64,000 nucleotides of DNA, from the NCBI RefSeq assembly GCF_003143935.1, contig NZ_QFRX01000001.1, positions 6,832,977 to 6,896,976 on the forward strand. The letters are read 5' to 3'. The DNA comes from Streptomyces sp. Act143 (GTDB lineage Bacteria > Actinomycetota > Actinomycetes > Streptomycetales > Streptomycetaceae). Under the pieces are notes generated by a model. It was not told where the DNA came from. It saw nothing but the letters and a program-made list of their open reading frames with translations, and did not search any database. Position numbers and translations under genes: made by a program. Below are positions 14,406-23,790 of this stretch, piece by piece (the first letter of the stretch is position 1; every line of letters starts with the position of its first letter).

Positions 14406-16784
14406 CTTGCCCGGTGGGCCCGCCGTCGTGCCGGTCGTCGTCGTGCCGCCGTCCGTGGTGCCGCCGATGATGGTCGTGCCGCCGTCCGTGGTGCCGCCGG
14501 TCGTCGTGCCCCCGTCCGTCGTACCGCCGGTGGTCGTCGTGGTGCCGCCGGTGGTGGTCCCGCCGTCCGTGGTGCCGCCGGTGGTCGTGCCGCCGTCCGT
14601 GGTGCCGCCGGTCGTGGTGTCGCCGCCGGTCGTCCCGCCGTCCGTCTGGCCCTGCGTGTCCTGGCCGCCGTCGGTCGTACCGCCGTTGTCCTGGCCCGCC
14701 GTGTCGTCCGGGGTGTCGGAGGTCGGCTCCTGCGACGGGGGCTGGACGACGTCGGCACCCTCCTGGAGTTCGAGGTCGAAGTCGGTGGCGGGCTTGCCCT
14801 TGAGGGCCCGCTGGGTGAAGTCCGCCCAGATCTCCGCGGGCGCCCCGCCGCCGTTGACGCGCTGGAGGCCCATCGCGCCGTACAGCGACTTGTGCTGGGC
14901 CGTCTGCGGGTCCTGGCCCATCACCGCGACGACCGTGGCGAGGTCGGGGGTGTAGCCCGCGAACCAGGCGGCCTGGTCCTCCTCGGCGGTACCGGTCTTG
15001 CCGGCCGCCGGACGGCCCGCGGCCTGCGCGGCGGTGGCGGTGCCGTTCTCGACGACGCTCTGCAGGACCGAGGTCGTGGTGTCGGCCGCCTCGCGGCTGA
15101 CGACCTGGGAGGTCTTGCGGTCCGGCAGTTCCACGACGTCCTGGCCGTCCCGCGTGATCGACTTGATCATCGTGTACGTGCCGTGCTTGCCGTGGTTGGC
15201 GAGCGTGGCGTACGCCTCCGCCATGTCCAGGACGCTGGCCCGCGCGACACCGAGGGCGATGGACGGGTAGCCGCTCAGCTCCGGGGTGTCGCTCGGCAGA
15301 CCGAGGTCGACCGCCGTCTGCTTCACCTTGTCGGGGCCGACATCGACGGCCATCTGCGCGTACACCGAGTTCACCGACTTGTCGGTGGCGGTGCGCACGG
15401 TGATGTTCCCGTACGACACGTCGTCCTCGTTGGCGGGGGCGTAGGCGCCGCCGCTCCAGCCCTGCACGGAGCGCTTGTTGGTGCCGTCGTAGTAGGTGTT
15501 GGGCGTGATGGTCTGGCCGTTCTGCGTCGTCGAGTCGTTCTCGACGGCCGAGGTGAAGACGAACGGCTTGAAGGTGGAGCCGACCTGGAAGTCCTGCCGG
15601 GTGGCGTTGTTGGTGTACTGCTTGACGTAGTCGATGCCGCCGTACATCGCCACGACCTGCCCGGTCTTCGGGTCGACGGCGGCGCCGCCGGCGCGGACGT
15701 AGGTGTCGACCTTGCGGTTCTTCTTGTCGAGCTTGTCCATCAACTTCTCGTTGACGGCCTTGACGAAGGCGTCCTGCTTGTTCTTCTGGATGGTCGTCGT
15801 GATGCGGTAGCCGCCGCCGTCGAGCTCCTCCGAGGTGAGGATCTTGTTCTCGCGCAGATAGTCGTTGATGGCGTTGACGAGGTAGCCGCGCTGCCCGGAC
15901 ATGCTGGTGGAGACGGTGGCCTCCTTCGGCATCGGGAACTTCGCGCCGGTCCGGTCGGCCTTGCTGAGCCAGCCCTCCTTGACCATGCCGTCCAGGACGT
16001 AGTTCCAGCGGGCCTGGGCGGCGGCCTTGTTCTCCGGGTGGGCGACGACGTCGTACTCGCTGGGCGCGTTCAGCAGCGCGGCCAGGTAGGCGCCCTCGGC
16101 GGCCGTGAGGTCGGTGGCGTCCTTGCCGTAGTAGGCCTGGGCGGCGGCCTGGATGCCGTAGGAGTTGCGGCCGAAGAAGCTGGTGTTGAGGTAGCCCTCC
16201 AGGATCTCGTCCTTGGACTTCTCCCGGTCCAGCTTGATGGAGATGAAGAACTCCTTCACCTTGCGGGTGACGGTCTGCTCCTGCGCCAGGTAGTAGTTCT
16301 TCACGTACTGCTGGGTGATCGTGGAACCGGACTGCTTGCCCTTGCCGGTCGCGGTGTTCCAGCCGGCCCGCAGCATCGCCTTGGGGTCGATCGCGGACTC
16401 GGAGTAGAAGTCGCGGTCCTCGGCGGCCAGTACGGCGTGCTGGGCGGCCTTGGAGACCTGGGCGAGGGTGACGTTCTCCCGGTTGACGTCGCCGTCGCGG
16501 GCGAGCTGGCTGCCGTCGGCGTAGAGGTAGACGTTGGACTGCTTGGTGGCGAGGGCGTTGGCGGGCGGGATCTTCACCAGGGAGTAGCCGAGGAAGAACA
16601 GGCCGATCACCAGCAGTATCCCGACGACGAAGGTGCCGAGCACCATGCGCCAGGTGGGGATCAGCCGCCGCCAGCCGGTGCGCTTGGGCCGCTTGGGCTT
16701 GCCTCCGCCCGCCTCGGGTTCTCTGGGCTCCCAGCCCTCGGTCGGCTGCTGCGGCTGCGTCTGCGGCTGCGGCTCGTCGCTCAT
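14397..16784 (-). CDS. Class A (bifunctional) penicillin-binding protein
   Basis: 795 residues. A Pro/Gln/Arg-rich cytoplasmic tail, one transmembrane helix (about residues 50-70), a glycosyltransferase-51 domain (AAEDRDFYSE; GSTITQQYVKN), then a transpeptidase domain with nucleophile GSTFKPF, second motif SVN (DKSVNSVYA) and KTGTAEE. It polymerises and cross-links peptidoglycan outside the membrane. The last ~100 residues are a Gly/Thr/Asp repeat tail (DGGTTTGGTT units), encoded by tandem DNA repeats. The position matches a class A PBP in S. coelicolor (SCO2897 from memory). Start ATG 16784 is uncertain: its AGGAG is 12 bases away, and a GTG at 16793 is also possible. Divergent from the ABC genes. 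Confidence 0.96.
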   Translation of the reverse strand: MSDEPQPQTQPQQPTEGWEPREPEAGGGKPKRPKRTGWRRLIPTWRMVLGTFVVGILLVIGLFFLGYSLVKIPPANALATKQSNVYLYADGSQLARDGDVNRENVTLAQVSKAAQHAVLAAEDRDFYSESAIDPKAMLRAGWNTATGKGKQSGSTITQQYVKNYYLAQEQTVTRKVKEFFISIKLDREKSKDEILEGYLNTSFFGRNSYGIQAAAQAYYGKDATDLTAAEGAYLAALLNAPSEYDVVAHPENKAAAQARWNYVLDGMVKEGWLSKADRTGAKFPMPKEATVSTSMSGQRGYLVNAINDYLRENKILTSEELDGGGYRITTTIQKNKQDAFVKAVNEKLMDKLDKKNRKVDTYVRAGGAAVDPKTGQVVAMYGGIDYVKQYTNNATRQDFQVGSTFKPFVFTSAVENDSTTQNGQTITPNTYYDGTNKRSVQGWSGGAYAPANEDDVSYGNITVRTATDKSVNSVYAQMAVDVGPDKVKQTAVDLGLPSDTPELSGYPSIALGVARASVLDMAEAYATLANHGKHGTYTMIKSITRDGQDVVELPDRKTSQVVSREAADTTTSVLQSVVENGTATAAQAAGRPAAGKTGTAEEDQAAWFAGYTPDLATVVAVMGQDPQTAQHKSLYGAMGLQRVNGGGAPAEIWADFTQRALKGKPATDFDLELQEGADVVQPPSQEPTSDTPDDTAGQDNGGTTDGGQDTQGQTDGGTTGGDTTTGGTTDGGTTTGGTTDGGTTTGGTTTTTGGTTDGGTTTGGTTDGGTTIIGGTTDGGTTTTGTTAGPPGKTG
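14410..14705 (-). repeat. Low-complexity coding repeat (Thr/Gly tail of the PBP)
   Basis: Near-identical units reading CCGCCGTCCGTGGTGCCGCC on the plus strand recur about ten times with 3n spacing. They encode the DGGTT/TGGTT tail of the penicillin-binding protein. Length is expected to vary between strains through slippage. Confidence 0.85.
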
Positions 16785-16978
16785 GTCGTGCACGGACTCC
16801 TGTTGCGTGTCTTTATGTGCCTGTTGTGCGTCGTACGCCCTCGTACGCCCGCGTACGCCTTCTGCGTCCCCAGATGAAGACTGTCGCACCACGCGTTCCG
16901 TTGCGGTTCGCGGCACGCTTCCGCACCGAAAAAGGCGTGGCGTACGTCACCACCCGCGGACTAGGCTCCTGCGCTTCG

Positions 16979-17818
16979 GTGTCGGGCGGGCTGCGGGCGG
17001 TGGTGAAGGCGGTGGATGCGGGCTCCGGTCGGCTGTACCTGGCCGTGGCGGTGGGCGGATTCAGACGGTACGCGACCTATCGGGCGGCGACGGCGGCCGG
17101 GATCTTCACCAACACGGTCTTCGGTCTGATCCTTGTCTACACGTACACCGCCCTGTGGGACCAACGGCCACAGCTGGGCGGGTACGAACTGGCGCAGGCC
17201 GTCACCTATGTGTGGGTGGGCCAGTCGCTGTTCAAGACGCTCGCCAACGGCGGCGGTGGTGTCGAGGGCGAGCTCATGGAGCGTATCCGCACCGGCGACA
17301 TCGCCGTCGACCTGTACCGGCCCGCGGACCTCCAACTGTGGTGGCTGGCAGCCGACTTGGGGCGGTCGTCCTTCGAGCTGCTGGCGCGCGGGGTGCCGCC
17401 CTTCGTGCTGGGCGCGCTGCTGTTCGACCTGGCGCTGCCGACGGACGCGCTGACCTGGCTGGCGTTCCTGGTCGCGGTCGTGCTGGCGATGCTGGTCAGC
17501 TTCGGCATCCGGTACCTGGTGGCGCTGAGCGCGTTCTGGCTGCTCGACGGCACCGGGGTGGCGCAGATGGTGATGTTCGTCGGCTGGTTCTGCTCGGGGA
17601 TGATCCTGCCCCTGAACGTCTTCCCCGGGCTGCTCGGCGAGGTCGTCCGCGCGCTGCCGTGGTCGGCGCTGCTCCAGGCGCCCGCGGACGTGCTGCTCGG
17701 CGAGGCCGATCCGCTCGGCACCTACGCCTTCCAGGCGGTATGGGCGGTGCTGCTGCTGGCGGCGGGGCGGCTGGTGCAGGGCATGGCGACGCGGCGGGTG
17801 GTGGTGCAGGGTGGCTGA
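16979..17818 (+). CDS. ABC-2 type permease (DUF990-like), subunit 1
   Basis: About 279 residues with six hydrophobic segments. The opening RRYATYRAATAAGIFTNTVFGLIL and later GLILVYTYTALW, YVWVGQSL, ELMERIRTGDIAVDLYRPADL match the ABC2_membrane_6 (formerly DUF990) permease family. GTG 16979 follows a possible -10 TAGGCT (16962-16967), suggesting a leaderless start; GTGs at 17003 and 17012 are alternatives. The stop overlaps the next permease by 8 bases, so subunits 1 and 2 are coupled and likely form a heterodimer with the ATPase downstream. The substrate is unknown; such systems usually export. Confidence 0.87.
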   Translation: MSGGLRAVVKAVDAGSGRLYLAVAVGGFRRYATYRAATAAGIFTNTVFGLILVYTYTALWDQRPQLGGYELAQAVTYVWVGQSLFKTLANGGGGVEGELMERIRTGDIAVDLYRPADLQLWWLAADLGRSSFELLARGVPPFVLGALLFDLALPTDALTWLAFLVAVVLAMLVSFGIRYLVALSAFWLLDGTGVAQMVMFVGWFCSGMILPLNVFPGLLGEVVRALPWSALLQAPADVLLGEADPLGTYAFQAVWAVLLLAAGRLVQGMATRRVVVQGG

Positions 17819-18653
17819 CACGGCCCGTGGTCCGGTGGGGACCCGCCCGGTGCGCGACGGACTGCGCGCCTACCTCATGATCTCGGCCATGTGGATCCGC
17901 TCCACGATGGCCTACCGCGCCTCCTTCGCCATGACCACGCTGGGCAACTTCACGGCGACCGCGTTCGACTTCGTGGCGATCCTGCTGATGTTCTCCCGCG
18001 TGGACGCGCTCGGCGGCTACGCCCTGCCCGAGATCGCCTTCCTGTACGGGCTGTCCAGCGTGGCGTTCGGGCTGGCCGATCTCGGCCTCGGCTCGATGGA
18101 GCGGCTGGGGCGGCGGGTGCGCGACGGCACGCTGGACACGCTGCTGGTGCGGCCCGCCCCGGTGCTGGCGCAGATGGCCGCGGACCAGTTCGGGCTGCGC
18201 CGCCTGGGCCGGATCACCCAGGGCACGATGGTGCTGGTCTACGCGCTGGTCGCGGTCGACATCGACTGGACGCCGCTGAAGCTGCTGCTGATGCCGGTGA
18301 TGATGCTCAGCGGCGCGGCGATCTTCGCCGCGGTGTTCGTCGCGGGCGCGGCCTTCCAGTTCGTGGCGAAGGACGCCTCCGAGGTGCAGAACGCCTTCAC
18401 CTACGGCGGCACGACGCTGCTCCAGTACCCGCCGACGGTGTTCGCGACGGAACTGGTGCGCGGGGTGACGTTCGTGCTGCCGCTGGCCTTCGTCAACTGG
18501 CTGCCGGCGACGTATGTGCTGGGCCGGCCGCTGCCGTTGGGGCTGCCCGGCTGGGTGGCGTTCCTGTCGCCGCCCGTCGCGGCGGGGTGCTGCGCGCTGG
18601 CCGGGCTGGCGTGGCGGGCGGGACTCAGGTCGTATCGGAGTACGGGGAGTTGA
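17811..18653 (+). CDS. ABC-2 type permease (DUF990-like), subunit 2
   Basis: 280 residues from GTG 17811, which overlaps the end of subunit 1. Six membrane segments; STMAYRASFAMTTLGNFTATAFDFVAILLMF at the start and MERLGRRVRDGTLDTLLVRP in the first cytoplasmic loop are the same family features as subunit 1 (MERIRTGDIAVDLYRPADL). The two subunits share the layout but little sequence, so an old duplication. It ends 6 bases before the ATPase, making a three-gene operon for one transporter. Confidence 0.88.
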   Translation: MADTARGPVGTRPVRDGLRAYLMISAMWIRSTMAYRASFAMTTLGNFTATAFDFVAILLMFSRVDALGGYALPEIAFLYGLSSVAFGLADLGLGSMERLGRRVRDGTLDTLLVRPAPVLAQMAADQFGLRRLGRITQGTMVLVYALVAVDIDWTPLKLLLMPVMMLSGAAIFAAVFVAGAAFQFVAKDASEVQNAFTYGGTTLLQYPPTVFATELVRGVTFVLPLAFVNWLPATYVLGRPLPLGLPGWVAFLSPPVAAGCCALAGLAWRAGLRSYRSTGS

Positions 18654-18659
18654 GGACGG

Positions 18660-19649
18660 ATGGCTGACGACGGCACCGCGGCGGGCTTCATCGAGCTCGA
18701 CCGCGTGGAGAAGGTCTTCGAGGTGCGCAAGAAGACCGGGTTCATGAAGCGGGAGCGCAGGGAGGTACGGGCCGTCGACTCGATCTCCTTCCGTGTGGCG
18801 CGCGGCGAGATGGTCGGCTACATCGGCCCGAACGGCGCCGGCAAGTCCACCACGATCAAGATGCTCACCGGCATCCTGGCCCCGAGCGGCGGCCGGCTGC
18901 GGGTGGCCGGCATCGACCCGTCCCGCGAGCGCACCCGCCTGGCCCACCGCATCGGCGTGGTGTTCGGCCAGCGCACCACCCTGTGGTGGGACCTCCCCCT
19001 CATCGACTCCTACAAGCTGATGCACCGCATGTACCGCATCCCCGACGCCCGTTACCGCGAGAACCTCGACCGCCTCGTCGAACTCCTCGACCTCGCCGAC
19101 CTGTTGGACGTCCCCGTCCGTCAGCTCTCGCTGGGCCAGCGGATGCGCGGCGACATCGCGGCGGCCCTCCTCCACGACCCCGACGTCCTCTACCTCGACG
19201 AGCCGACCATCGGGCTGGACGTCATCTCCAAGGCCCGGGTGCGGGAGTTCCTGCGCGAGGTGAACACCGAGCGCGGCACCACGGTCCTGCTCACCACCCA
19301 CGACCTCCAGGACATCGAGCAGCTCTGCTCCCGGGTGATGGTCATCGACCACGGCCGGCTGATGTACGACGGCGCGCTCGCCGGGCTGCACGAGGCGGGG
19401 GACAGCGAGCGGACGCTGGTGGTGGACCTGGAGCGGGAGCTGCCGCCGGTCGAGGTCCCCGGGGCGCGGGTGGTGAAGGTGGAGGGCCCACGGCAGTGGC
19501 TGGCGTTCCCGGCCGGGACGTCGGCGGCGCCGCTGGTGGCGCGGATCGCGGCGGAGTACCCGTTGGTGGACCTGTCGGTGCGGGAGCCGGACATCGAGGC
19601 GGTGATCGCGAAGATGTACGCGGAGCAATCCGAGAAAGCGGTCTCGTAG
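18660..19649 (+). CDS. ABC transporter ATP-binding protein
   Basis: 329 residues. Walker A GPNGAGKST (about residues 57-65), Q-loop GVVFGQRTTLWW, ABC signature LSLGQRMR (Q-R in place of the more common G-G-Q), Walker B DPDVLYLDEPTIGLD, and switch His in LLTTHD. The GQRTTLWWDLPLIDSY segment is typical of ATPases paired with DUF990 permeases. About 80 residues follow the ATPase domain and may be regulatory. ATG 18660 lies 6 bases after the permease stop. It drives the exporter made by the two preceding genes. Confidence 0.95.
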   Translation: MADDGTAAGFIELDRVEKVFEVRKKTGFMKRERREVRAVDSISFRVARGEMVGYIGPNGAGKSTTIKMLTGILAPSGGRLRVAGIDPSRERTRLAHRIGVVFGQRTTLWWDLPLIDSYKLMHRMYRIPDARYRENLDRLVELLDLADLLDVPVRQLSLGQRMRGDIAAALLHDPDVLYLDEPTIGLDVISKARVREFLREVNTERGTTVLLTTHDLQDIEQLCSRVMVIDHGRLMYDGALAGLHEAGDSERTLVVDLERELPPVEVPGARVVKVEGPRQWLAFPAGTSAAPLVARIAAEYPLVDLSVREPDIEAVIAKMYAEQSEKAVS

Positions 19650-19681
19650 CCGCCGGGCGGGGTAACTCGTAGGCTGATTCC

Positions 19682-20542
19682 ATGACGGACGCTGTGCCTT
19701 CCGGTGGGATACCCCCCAGGCCCCCCGCCCCTGAACTCCGTGCCGCCGACGCCGACCGTGAGCGCGTCGCCGAGATCCTGCGGGACGCGCTGGCCGAAGG
19801 GCGCCTCGACATGGAGGAGTTCGAGGAGCGGCTGGAGGCGACATACAAAGCGCGGACGTACGGCGAACTGACGCCCATCACCCGTGACCTGCCGGCCGCC
19901 CCCGGCGCCGCCCCGGCGGTGAACCTGAGCAAGGAGGCGCAGCCCAGCGGGAGTTGGGCGGGGCGCATCACCGGCGGCGAGGGTTCGTCGACCTGGGCCG
20001 TCGCGGTCATGTCCGGCTTCCAGCGCCGGGGCCGCTGGACCGTGCCCAAGCGCTTCAACTGCTTCGCCTTCTGGGGCGGCGGCGAGATCGACCTGCGCGA
20101 GGCGAACTTCGCGGACCGCGAGGTCGAGATCAACTGCGTGGCCATCATGGGCGGCGTGAACGTGATCGTGCCGCCCGGCGTCGAGGTGGTCGTCCGCGGG
20201 ATCGGCATCATGGGCGGCTTCGACCACCGCGAGGAGGGCGTGCCGGGCGACCCGGGCGGCCCGCGCGTGATCGTGACCGGGTTCGCCTTCTGGGGCGGCG
20301 TCGGCGTCGAGCGGAAGCTGACCCGCGAGGAGCGGAAGGCGCTGAAGGAGGAGCGGCGCCGGGAGCGGCTGGACCGCAGGGAGTCGAGGCGGGAGCTGCA
20401 CGAGTCGTTCCGCGACGACGTCCAGGACGCGCACCGCCGCCTGCTGGACGGACACCAGGACCTGATGAGGGACCGCCGCGACCGCGACCGGCGAGACAGG
20501 CACGACCGCCGCGATCGCCGTGACCGACGCGACGACTACTAG
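19682..20542 (+). CDS. DUF1707 protein with LiaF-like strands and charged tail
   Basis: 286 residues. Residues 19-68 hold a DUF1707 (SHOCT-like) module: LRAADADRERVAEILRDALAEGRLDMEEFEERL. Residues 115-205 contain repeated WG/MGG strands (FAFWGGGEIDLREANF, VAIMGGVNVIVPPGVEV, IGIMGGF) like the beta-helix of LiaF/DUF2154 cell-envelope stress proteins. The C-terminus is a highly charged helix of RDR repeats. No transmembrane segment, so it is probably cytoplasmic or peripheral. DUF1707 proteins in Streptomyces are many and of unknown function; a sensing role is only a guess. It lies 32 bases after the ABC operon. Confidence 0.88.
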   Translation: MTDAVPSGGIPPRPPAPELRAADADRERVAEILRDALAEGRLDMEEFEERLEATYKARTYGELTPITRDLPAAPGAAPAVNLSKEAQPSGSWAGRITGGEGSSTWAVAVMSGFQRRGRWTVPKRFNCFAFWGGGEIDLREANFADREVEINCVAIMGGVNVIVPPGVEVVVRGIGIMGGFDHREEGVPGDPGGPRVIVTGFAFWGGVGVERKLTREERKALKEERRRERLDRRESRRELHESFRDDVQDAHRRLLDGHQDLMRDRRDRDRRDRHDRRDRRDRRDDY

Positions 20543-20700
20543 CCCGCAGCCAGCCCACCACCAGCCCCGTCGCCACCTTCCCACCGCCCCGGCGCCGCCC
20601 GCCTCCGGGACCGGCCCAGCGGCGCCCGCCTTCGCGCCTTCGGAACCGGCACGTCGGCCGGGCGGCCCCAGGACCGGCAGGTCGGCCGTGCGGCCCCCGG

Positions 20701-20826
20701 GTGGCCTATAGCTCCGCCGGAGCCCCTCCCGGATGGCCTCTGGCTCCGCCGGAGTGGCTTCCGCGTGGCCCGTGGCTCCGCCGGAGTGGCTTCCGTGTGG
20801 TCTACAGCTCCGCCGGAGCCGCTCCC
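20701..20826. repeat. Four 32-bp tandem repeats at the 3' end of the GDSL gene
   Basis: The palindrome CTCCGCCGGAG occurs at 20712, 20744, 20776 and 20808, exactly 32 bases apart, with conserved flanks. The fourth copy is inside the coding end of the minus-strand hydrolase (its last codons and stop). Each copy can fold as a small hairpin. The stretch 20543-20700 before it is Pro/Ala-codon-like GC-rich sequence with no gene seen. Confidence 0.9.
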
Positions 20827-22139
20827 TTCAGGTCCTCCAGGTCGAACACCTCCGCCATGCGCGCGTATCCCTTGTCGCTCGGGTGGAGGTGGTCCCCGGA
20901 GTCGTAGTCCGAGCGCAGGGCGCGCGGGTTGTAGGGGTCGCGCAGCGCCTCGTCGAAGTCCACGACGGCGTCGTACACCTCGCCGTCCCGGATCGCGGCG
21001 TTGATCGCCTGCCGCACGCCCTCCCGGGCACCGGTCCAGCCGCGGTGGCCCTGGAAGGGCATCAGGGTGGCGCCGACGACCTTGAGGCCACGGGCGTGGG
21101 CCTGCCGGACCAGGGTCCGCAGCCCGTCGAGAATCCTGTCCGGGTCGGCCAGCTTCGGGTTGCGCAGGATGTCGTTGATGCCGAGGTCGATGACGACGAC
21201 CTTGACGTTCGTACCGGAGAGCACGTCCCGCCCGAACCGCCCCAGCCCGCTCTGGTTGTCGGCGGGGCGGCCGAGGCCGTTGGCGAGGACCTGGTTGCCG
21301 CTGATGCCCTGGTTGACGACGCTGTAGCGGGGCAGGTCGCGGCCGGCCTCGATCGCGGTGCGCAGCCGCTGTGACAGGACGTCCGTCCAGCGGCGGTCGG
21401 CGCCCTCGGTGGAGGTGATGCCGTCGGTGAGGGAGTCGCCGAGCACGACGACGGTGCCGTCGGACTCGTTGCTCAGCACGTCCAGCGCGGTGAGGTAGCG
21501 CCAGTACGGCGTCTCCTCGGTGTACGCGGTCCCGGTGGTGTCCTCCGTCAGGTCGCCGTCGGCGAGGTAGGAGATCTGCCGGGCGTGCGGGTGGTAGGTG
21601 ACCGGCCCGGACCGGGTGGGTGAGTACGTGGTGACCAGGACGTCGCTGTCGTGCGCGATGCTGATGCCCACCGCGTCGCTCATCACCTGGCCGCCCGCCG
21701 GGACGATCACGGACGTGTTGCCGCCGAAGGTGAGCCGCCGCATGGTGCCGACGGCCGCGGCGGCGGTGTCGTCGGCCGCGGCGACGGCGATCGAGGCGTG
21801 GGTGACGGTCAGCGGGGACTGGCCGTAGAGATTGGACAGCGTGATACGGGCACTCGTACCGCCGACCGACGCGTGCACCACATTGCGCACCGAGCGGCCC
21901 GCCATGCCCTGCGTCTCGGTGCCGGGCTCGGCGGCGGCAGGGGAGGTGGACCAGGCGCCGACCCAGGTACCGGTGGAGGCCGGGGCGGCATTGCGCGGGG
22001 CGGGGGCATGGGCGGCGCGGTGTCCGGAGCCGGTGGCGCTGCCGTCGTCGGCGGCGACACCGACGTAGATGGCGGCGGAAAGGCCCAGGACCAGGGCCAC
22101 GATCGCCGAAAGCAGGGCATAACCACGTCTTCTGGTCAT
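20802..22139 (-). CDS. Secreted SGNH/GDSL hydrolase
   Basis: 445 residues. An N-terminal signal (MTRRRGYALLSAIVALVLGLSAAIY) leads out of the cell or anchors it. Catalytic block I is VVLGDSLTDGI (Ser in GDSL) near residue 237, the oxyanion Asn is in LGINDIL (GxND-like), and Asp/His close the triad in SGDHLHPSDKGY. The ~200 residues before the SGNH domain form a beta-rich domain (TWVGAWSTSPAAAEPG) common in actinobacterial lipases and esterases. It probably deacylates a lipid or polysaccharide outside the cell. It diverges from DUF445 over 230 bases. Its last codons are part of a 32-base tandem repeat. Confidence 0.9.
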   Translation of the reverse strand: MTRRRGYALLSAIVALVLGLSAAIYVGVAADDGSATGSGHRAAHAPAPRNAAPASTGTWVGAWSTSPAAAEPGTETQGMAGRSVRNVVHASVGGTSARITLSNLYGQSPLTVTHASIAVAAADDTAAAAVGTMRRLTFGGNTSVIVPAGGQVMSDAVGISIAHDSDVLVTTYSPTRSGPVTYHPHARQISYLADGDLTEDTTGTAYTEETPYWRYLTALDVLSNESDGTVVVLGDSLTDGITSTEGADRRWTDVLSQRLRTAIEAGRDLPRYSVVNQGISGNQVLANGLGRPADNQSGLGRFGRDVLSGTNVKVVVIDLGINDILRNPKLADPDRILDGLRTLVRQAHARGLKVVGATLMPFQGHRGWTGAREGVRQAINAAIRDGEVYDAVVDFDEALRDPYNPRALRSDYDSGDHLHPSDKGYARMAEVFDLEDLKGAAPAEL

Positions 22140-22369
22140 GCGGTGCGTGTCTCCTCGGGCGGATGGGAGCCCGAGGCTCCGATGTGATCACCTCATGATG
22201 CGTCATGGGGTGAGGGGTGACGGTACTGGACCCCCCATTGGGCCACCGGAGTTCAGGAGTGAGCTCCCCCCGTCCGACAGACGCCGGGAACTCCTGTTCC
22301 GTTCCAGGAGTCGGTCAGGAAGGGACAATGTGTGCAGGGGATCACAACGGGCGGAGTGGATGGGACGTG

Positions 22370-23737
22370 ATGGAACGCGCTAATCCGGATGAAACGGATG
22401 CCGTTGACGTGAGTCAGCATGCCCGCCCGGCCACCGCCGGTAACCACACGGCGGGCAGGCCCGCCGCCCGCGCGATGAACACGTTCAGCGCGGCCGACGA
22501 GGAGAAGCAGCGCGGCGTACGCCGCATGAAGCTCACCGCCACCGGGCTGCTGCTGTTCGTCGCGCTCGTGTACGTCCTCGCCAAGTGGGCCTCCGAAGCG
22601 GGCGCGGGCGCCTGGGCGGGCTATGTCGCCGCCGCCGCGGAGGCGGGCATGGTCGGCGCGATGGCGGACTGGTTCGCGGTGACGGCGCTGTTCCGCCGCC
22701 CCCTCGGCCTCCCGATCCCGCACACCGCGATCATCCCCACCAAGAAGGACCAGCTCGGGGTGTCCCTGGGCGAGTTCGTCGGCGAGAACTTCCTCTCCGA
22801 GGACGTCGTACGCGGGCGCCTGCGCGCCGTCGGCATCGGCAGCCGGCTCGGCGCCTGGCTCGCCGAACCCGAGCACGCCGACCGTGTCACGGCCGAGCTG
22901 TCGGCCGCGCTGCGCGGCGCCCTGACGGTCCTTCGGGACTCCGACGTCCAGGCGGTCGTCGGCGAGGCGATCACCCGGCGGGCCGACGCGCAGGAGATCG
23001 CGCCCGGCATCGGCAAGATGCTGGACAAGGTCGTCGCCGACGGCGGCCACCGCAGGGTCGTCGACCTGGTCGTGGCCAGGGCGCACGACTGGCTGATCCT
23101 CCACGACGAACAGGTCATGGACGCCGTACAGGGCGGCGCACCCGGCTGGACCCCGCGGTTCGTCGACAAGAAGGTCGGCGAACGCGTCTACAAGGAGCTG
23201 CTGCGCTTCGTGACGGAGATGCGGGACATGCCCTCGCACCCGGCGCGCGGCGCCCTGGACCGCTTCCTGACGGACTTCGCCTCCGACCTCCAGTCCGACA
23301 CGGACACCCGCGCGCGCGTCGAGCGGCTCAAGGGCGAGGTGCTGGGCCGCGGCGAGGTCCAGGACCTCATCGCGTCCGCCTGGACCGCCGTCCGGTCCAT
23401 GATCGTCTCGGCCGCCGAGGACGAGCGCAGCGAGCTGCGGCTACGGGTGCGGGCGTCGCTGCTGTCGCTCGGGGCGCGGATGGCGGTCGAGCCGCGGTTG
23501 CAGGAGAAGGTGGACGGCTGGGTGGAGGGCGCGGCGGTGTACGTCGTGACCACCTACCGGCACGAGATCACGTCCTTGATCACCGACACCGTCGCCGGCT
23601 GGGACGCCGAGCACACCACCCGGAAGATCGAGGCGCACATCGGCCGTGACCTGCAGTTCATCCGGATCAACGGCACGGTGGTGGGGTCGCTGGTGGGGCT
23701 GCTGATCTACACGGTGTCGCGGGCGCTGGGGGCGTAG
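22370..23737 (+). CDS. DUF445 membrane protein
   Basis: About 455 residues. One helix near residues 58-76 and one at the C-terminus (VVGSLVGLLIYTVSRALGA) flank a long helical middle; the segment GMVGAMADWFAVTALFRRPLGLPIPHTAIIP is the diagnostic DUF445/YjiN signature. Known members are inner-membrane proteins of unknown function. ATG 22370 is the chosen start, but an ATG at 22328 preceded by AGGAAGGGA is a real alternative giving 14 extra residues. It stands alone, divergent from the GDSL gene; no clear promoter was identified in the gap. Confidence 0.88.
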   Translation: MERANPDETDAVDVSQHARPATAGNHTAGRPAARAMNTFSAADEEKQRGVRRMKLTATGLLLFVALVYVLAKWASEAGAGAWAGYVAAAAEAGMVGAMADWFAVTALFRRPLGLPIPHTAIIPTKKDQLGVSLGEFVGENFLSEDVVRGRLRAVGIGSRLGAWLAEPEHADRVTAELSAALRGALTVLRDSDVQAVVGEAITRRADAQEIAPGIGKMLDKVVADGGHRRVVDLVVARAHDWLILHDEQVMDAVQGGAPGWTPRFVDKKVGERVYKELLRFVTEMRDMPSHPARGALDRFLTDFASDLQSDTDTRARVERLKGEVLGRGEVQDLIASAWTAVRSMIVSAAEDERSELRLRVRASLLSLGARMAVEPRLQEKVDGWVEGAAVYVVTTYRHEITSLITDTVAGWDAEHTTRKIEAHIGRDLQFIRINGTVVGSLVGLLIYTVSRALGA

Positions 23738-23790
23738 AACCGCTGGTCCAGGGCACTCGGGCGAGGTTCGCCTCGACGAGGAGGGAGCCC

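Noticed and set aside
13668..16877. A 1069-codon open frame on the plus strand
   Set aside because: It is antisense to the sugE/pbp region, has no family motifs and a composition of mirrored codons; the minus-strand PBP has complete GT51 and transpeptidase motifs.
20701..20826. CRISPR or transposon ends
   Set aside because: Direct 32-base tandem repeats with decaying match and no spacers or transposase.
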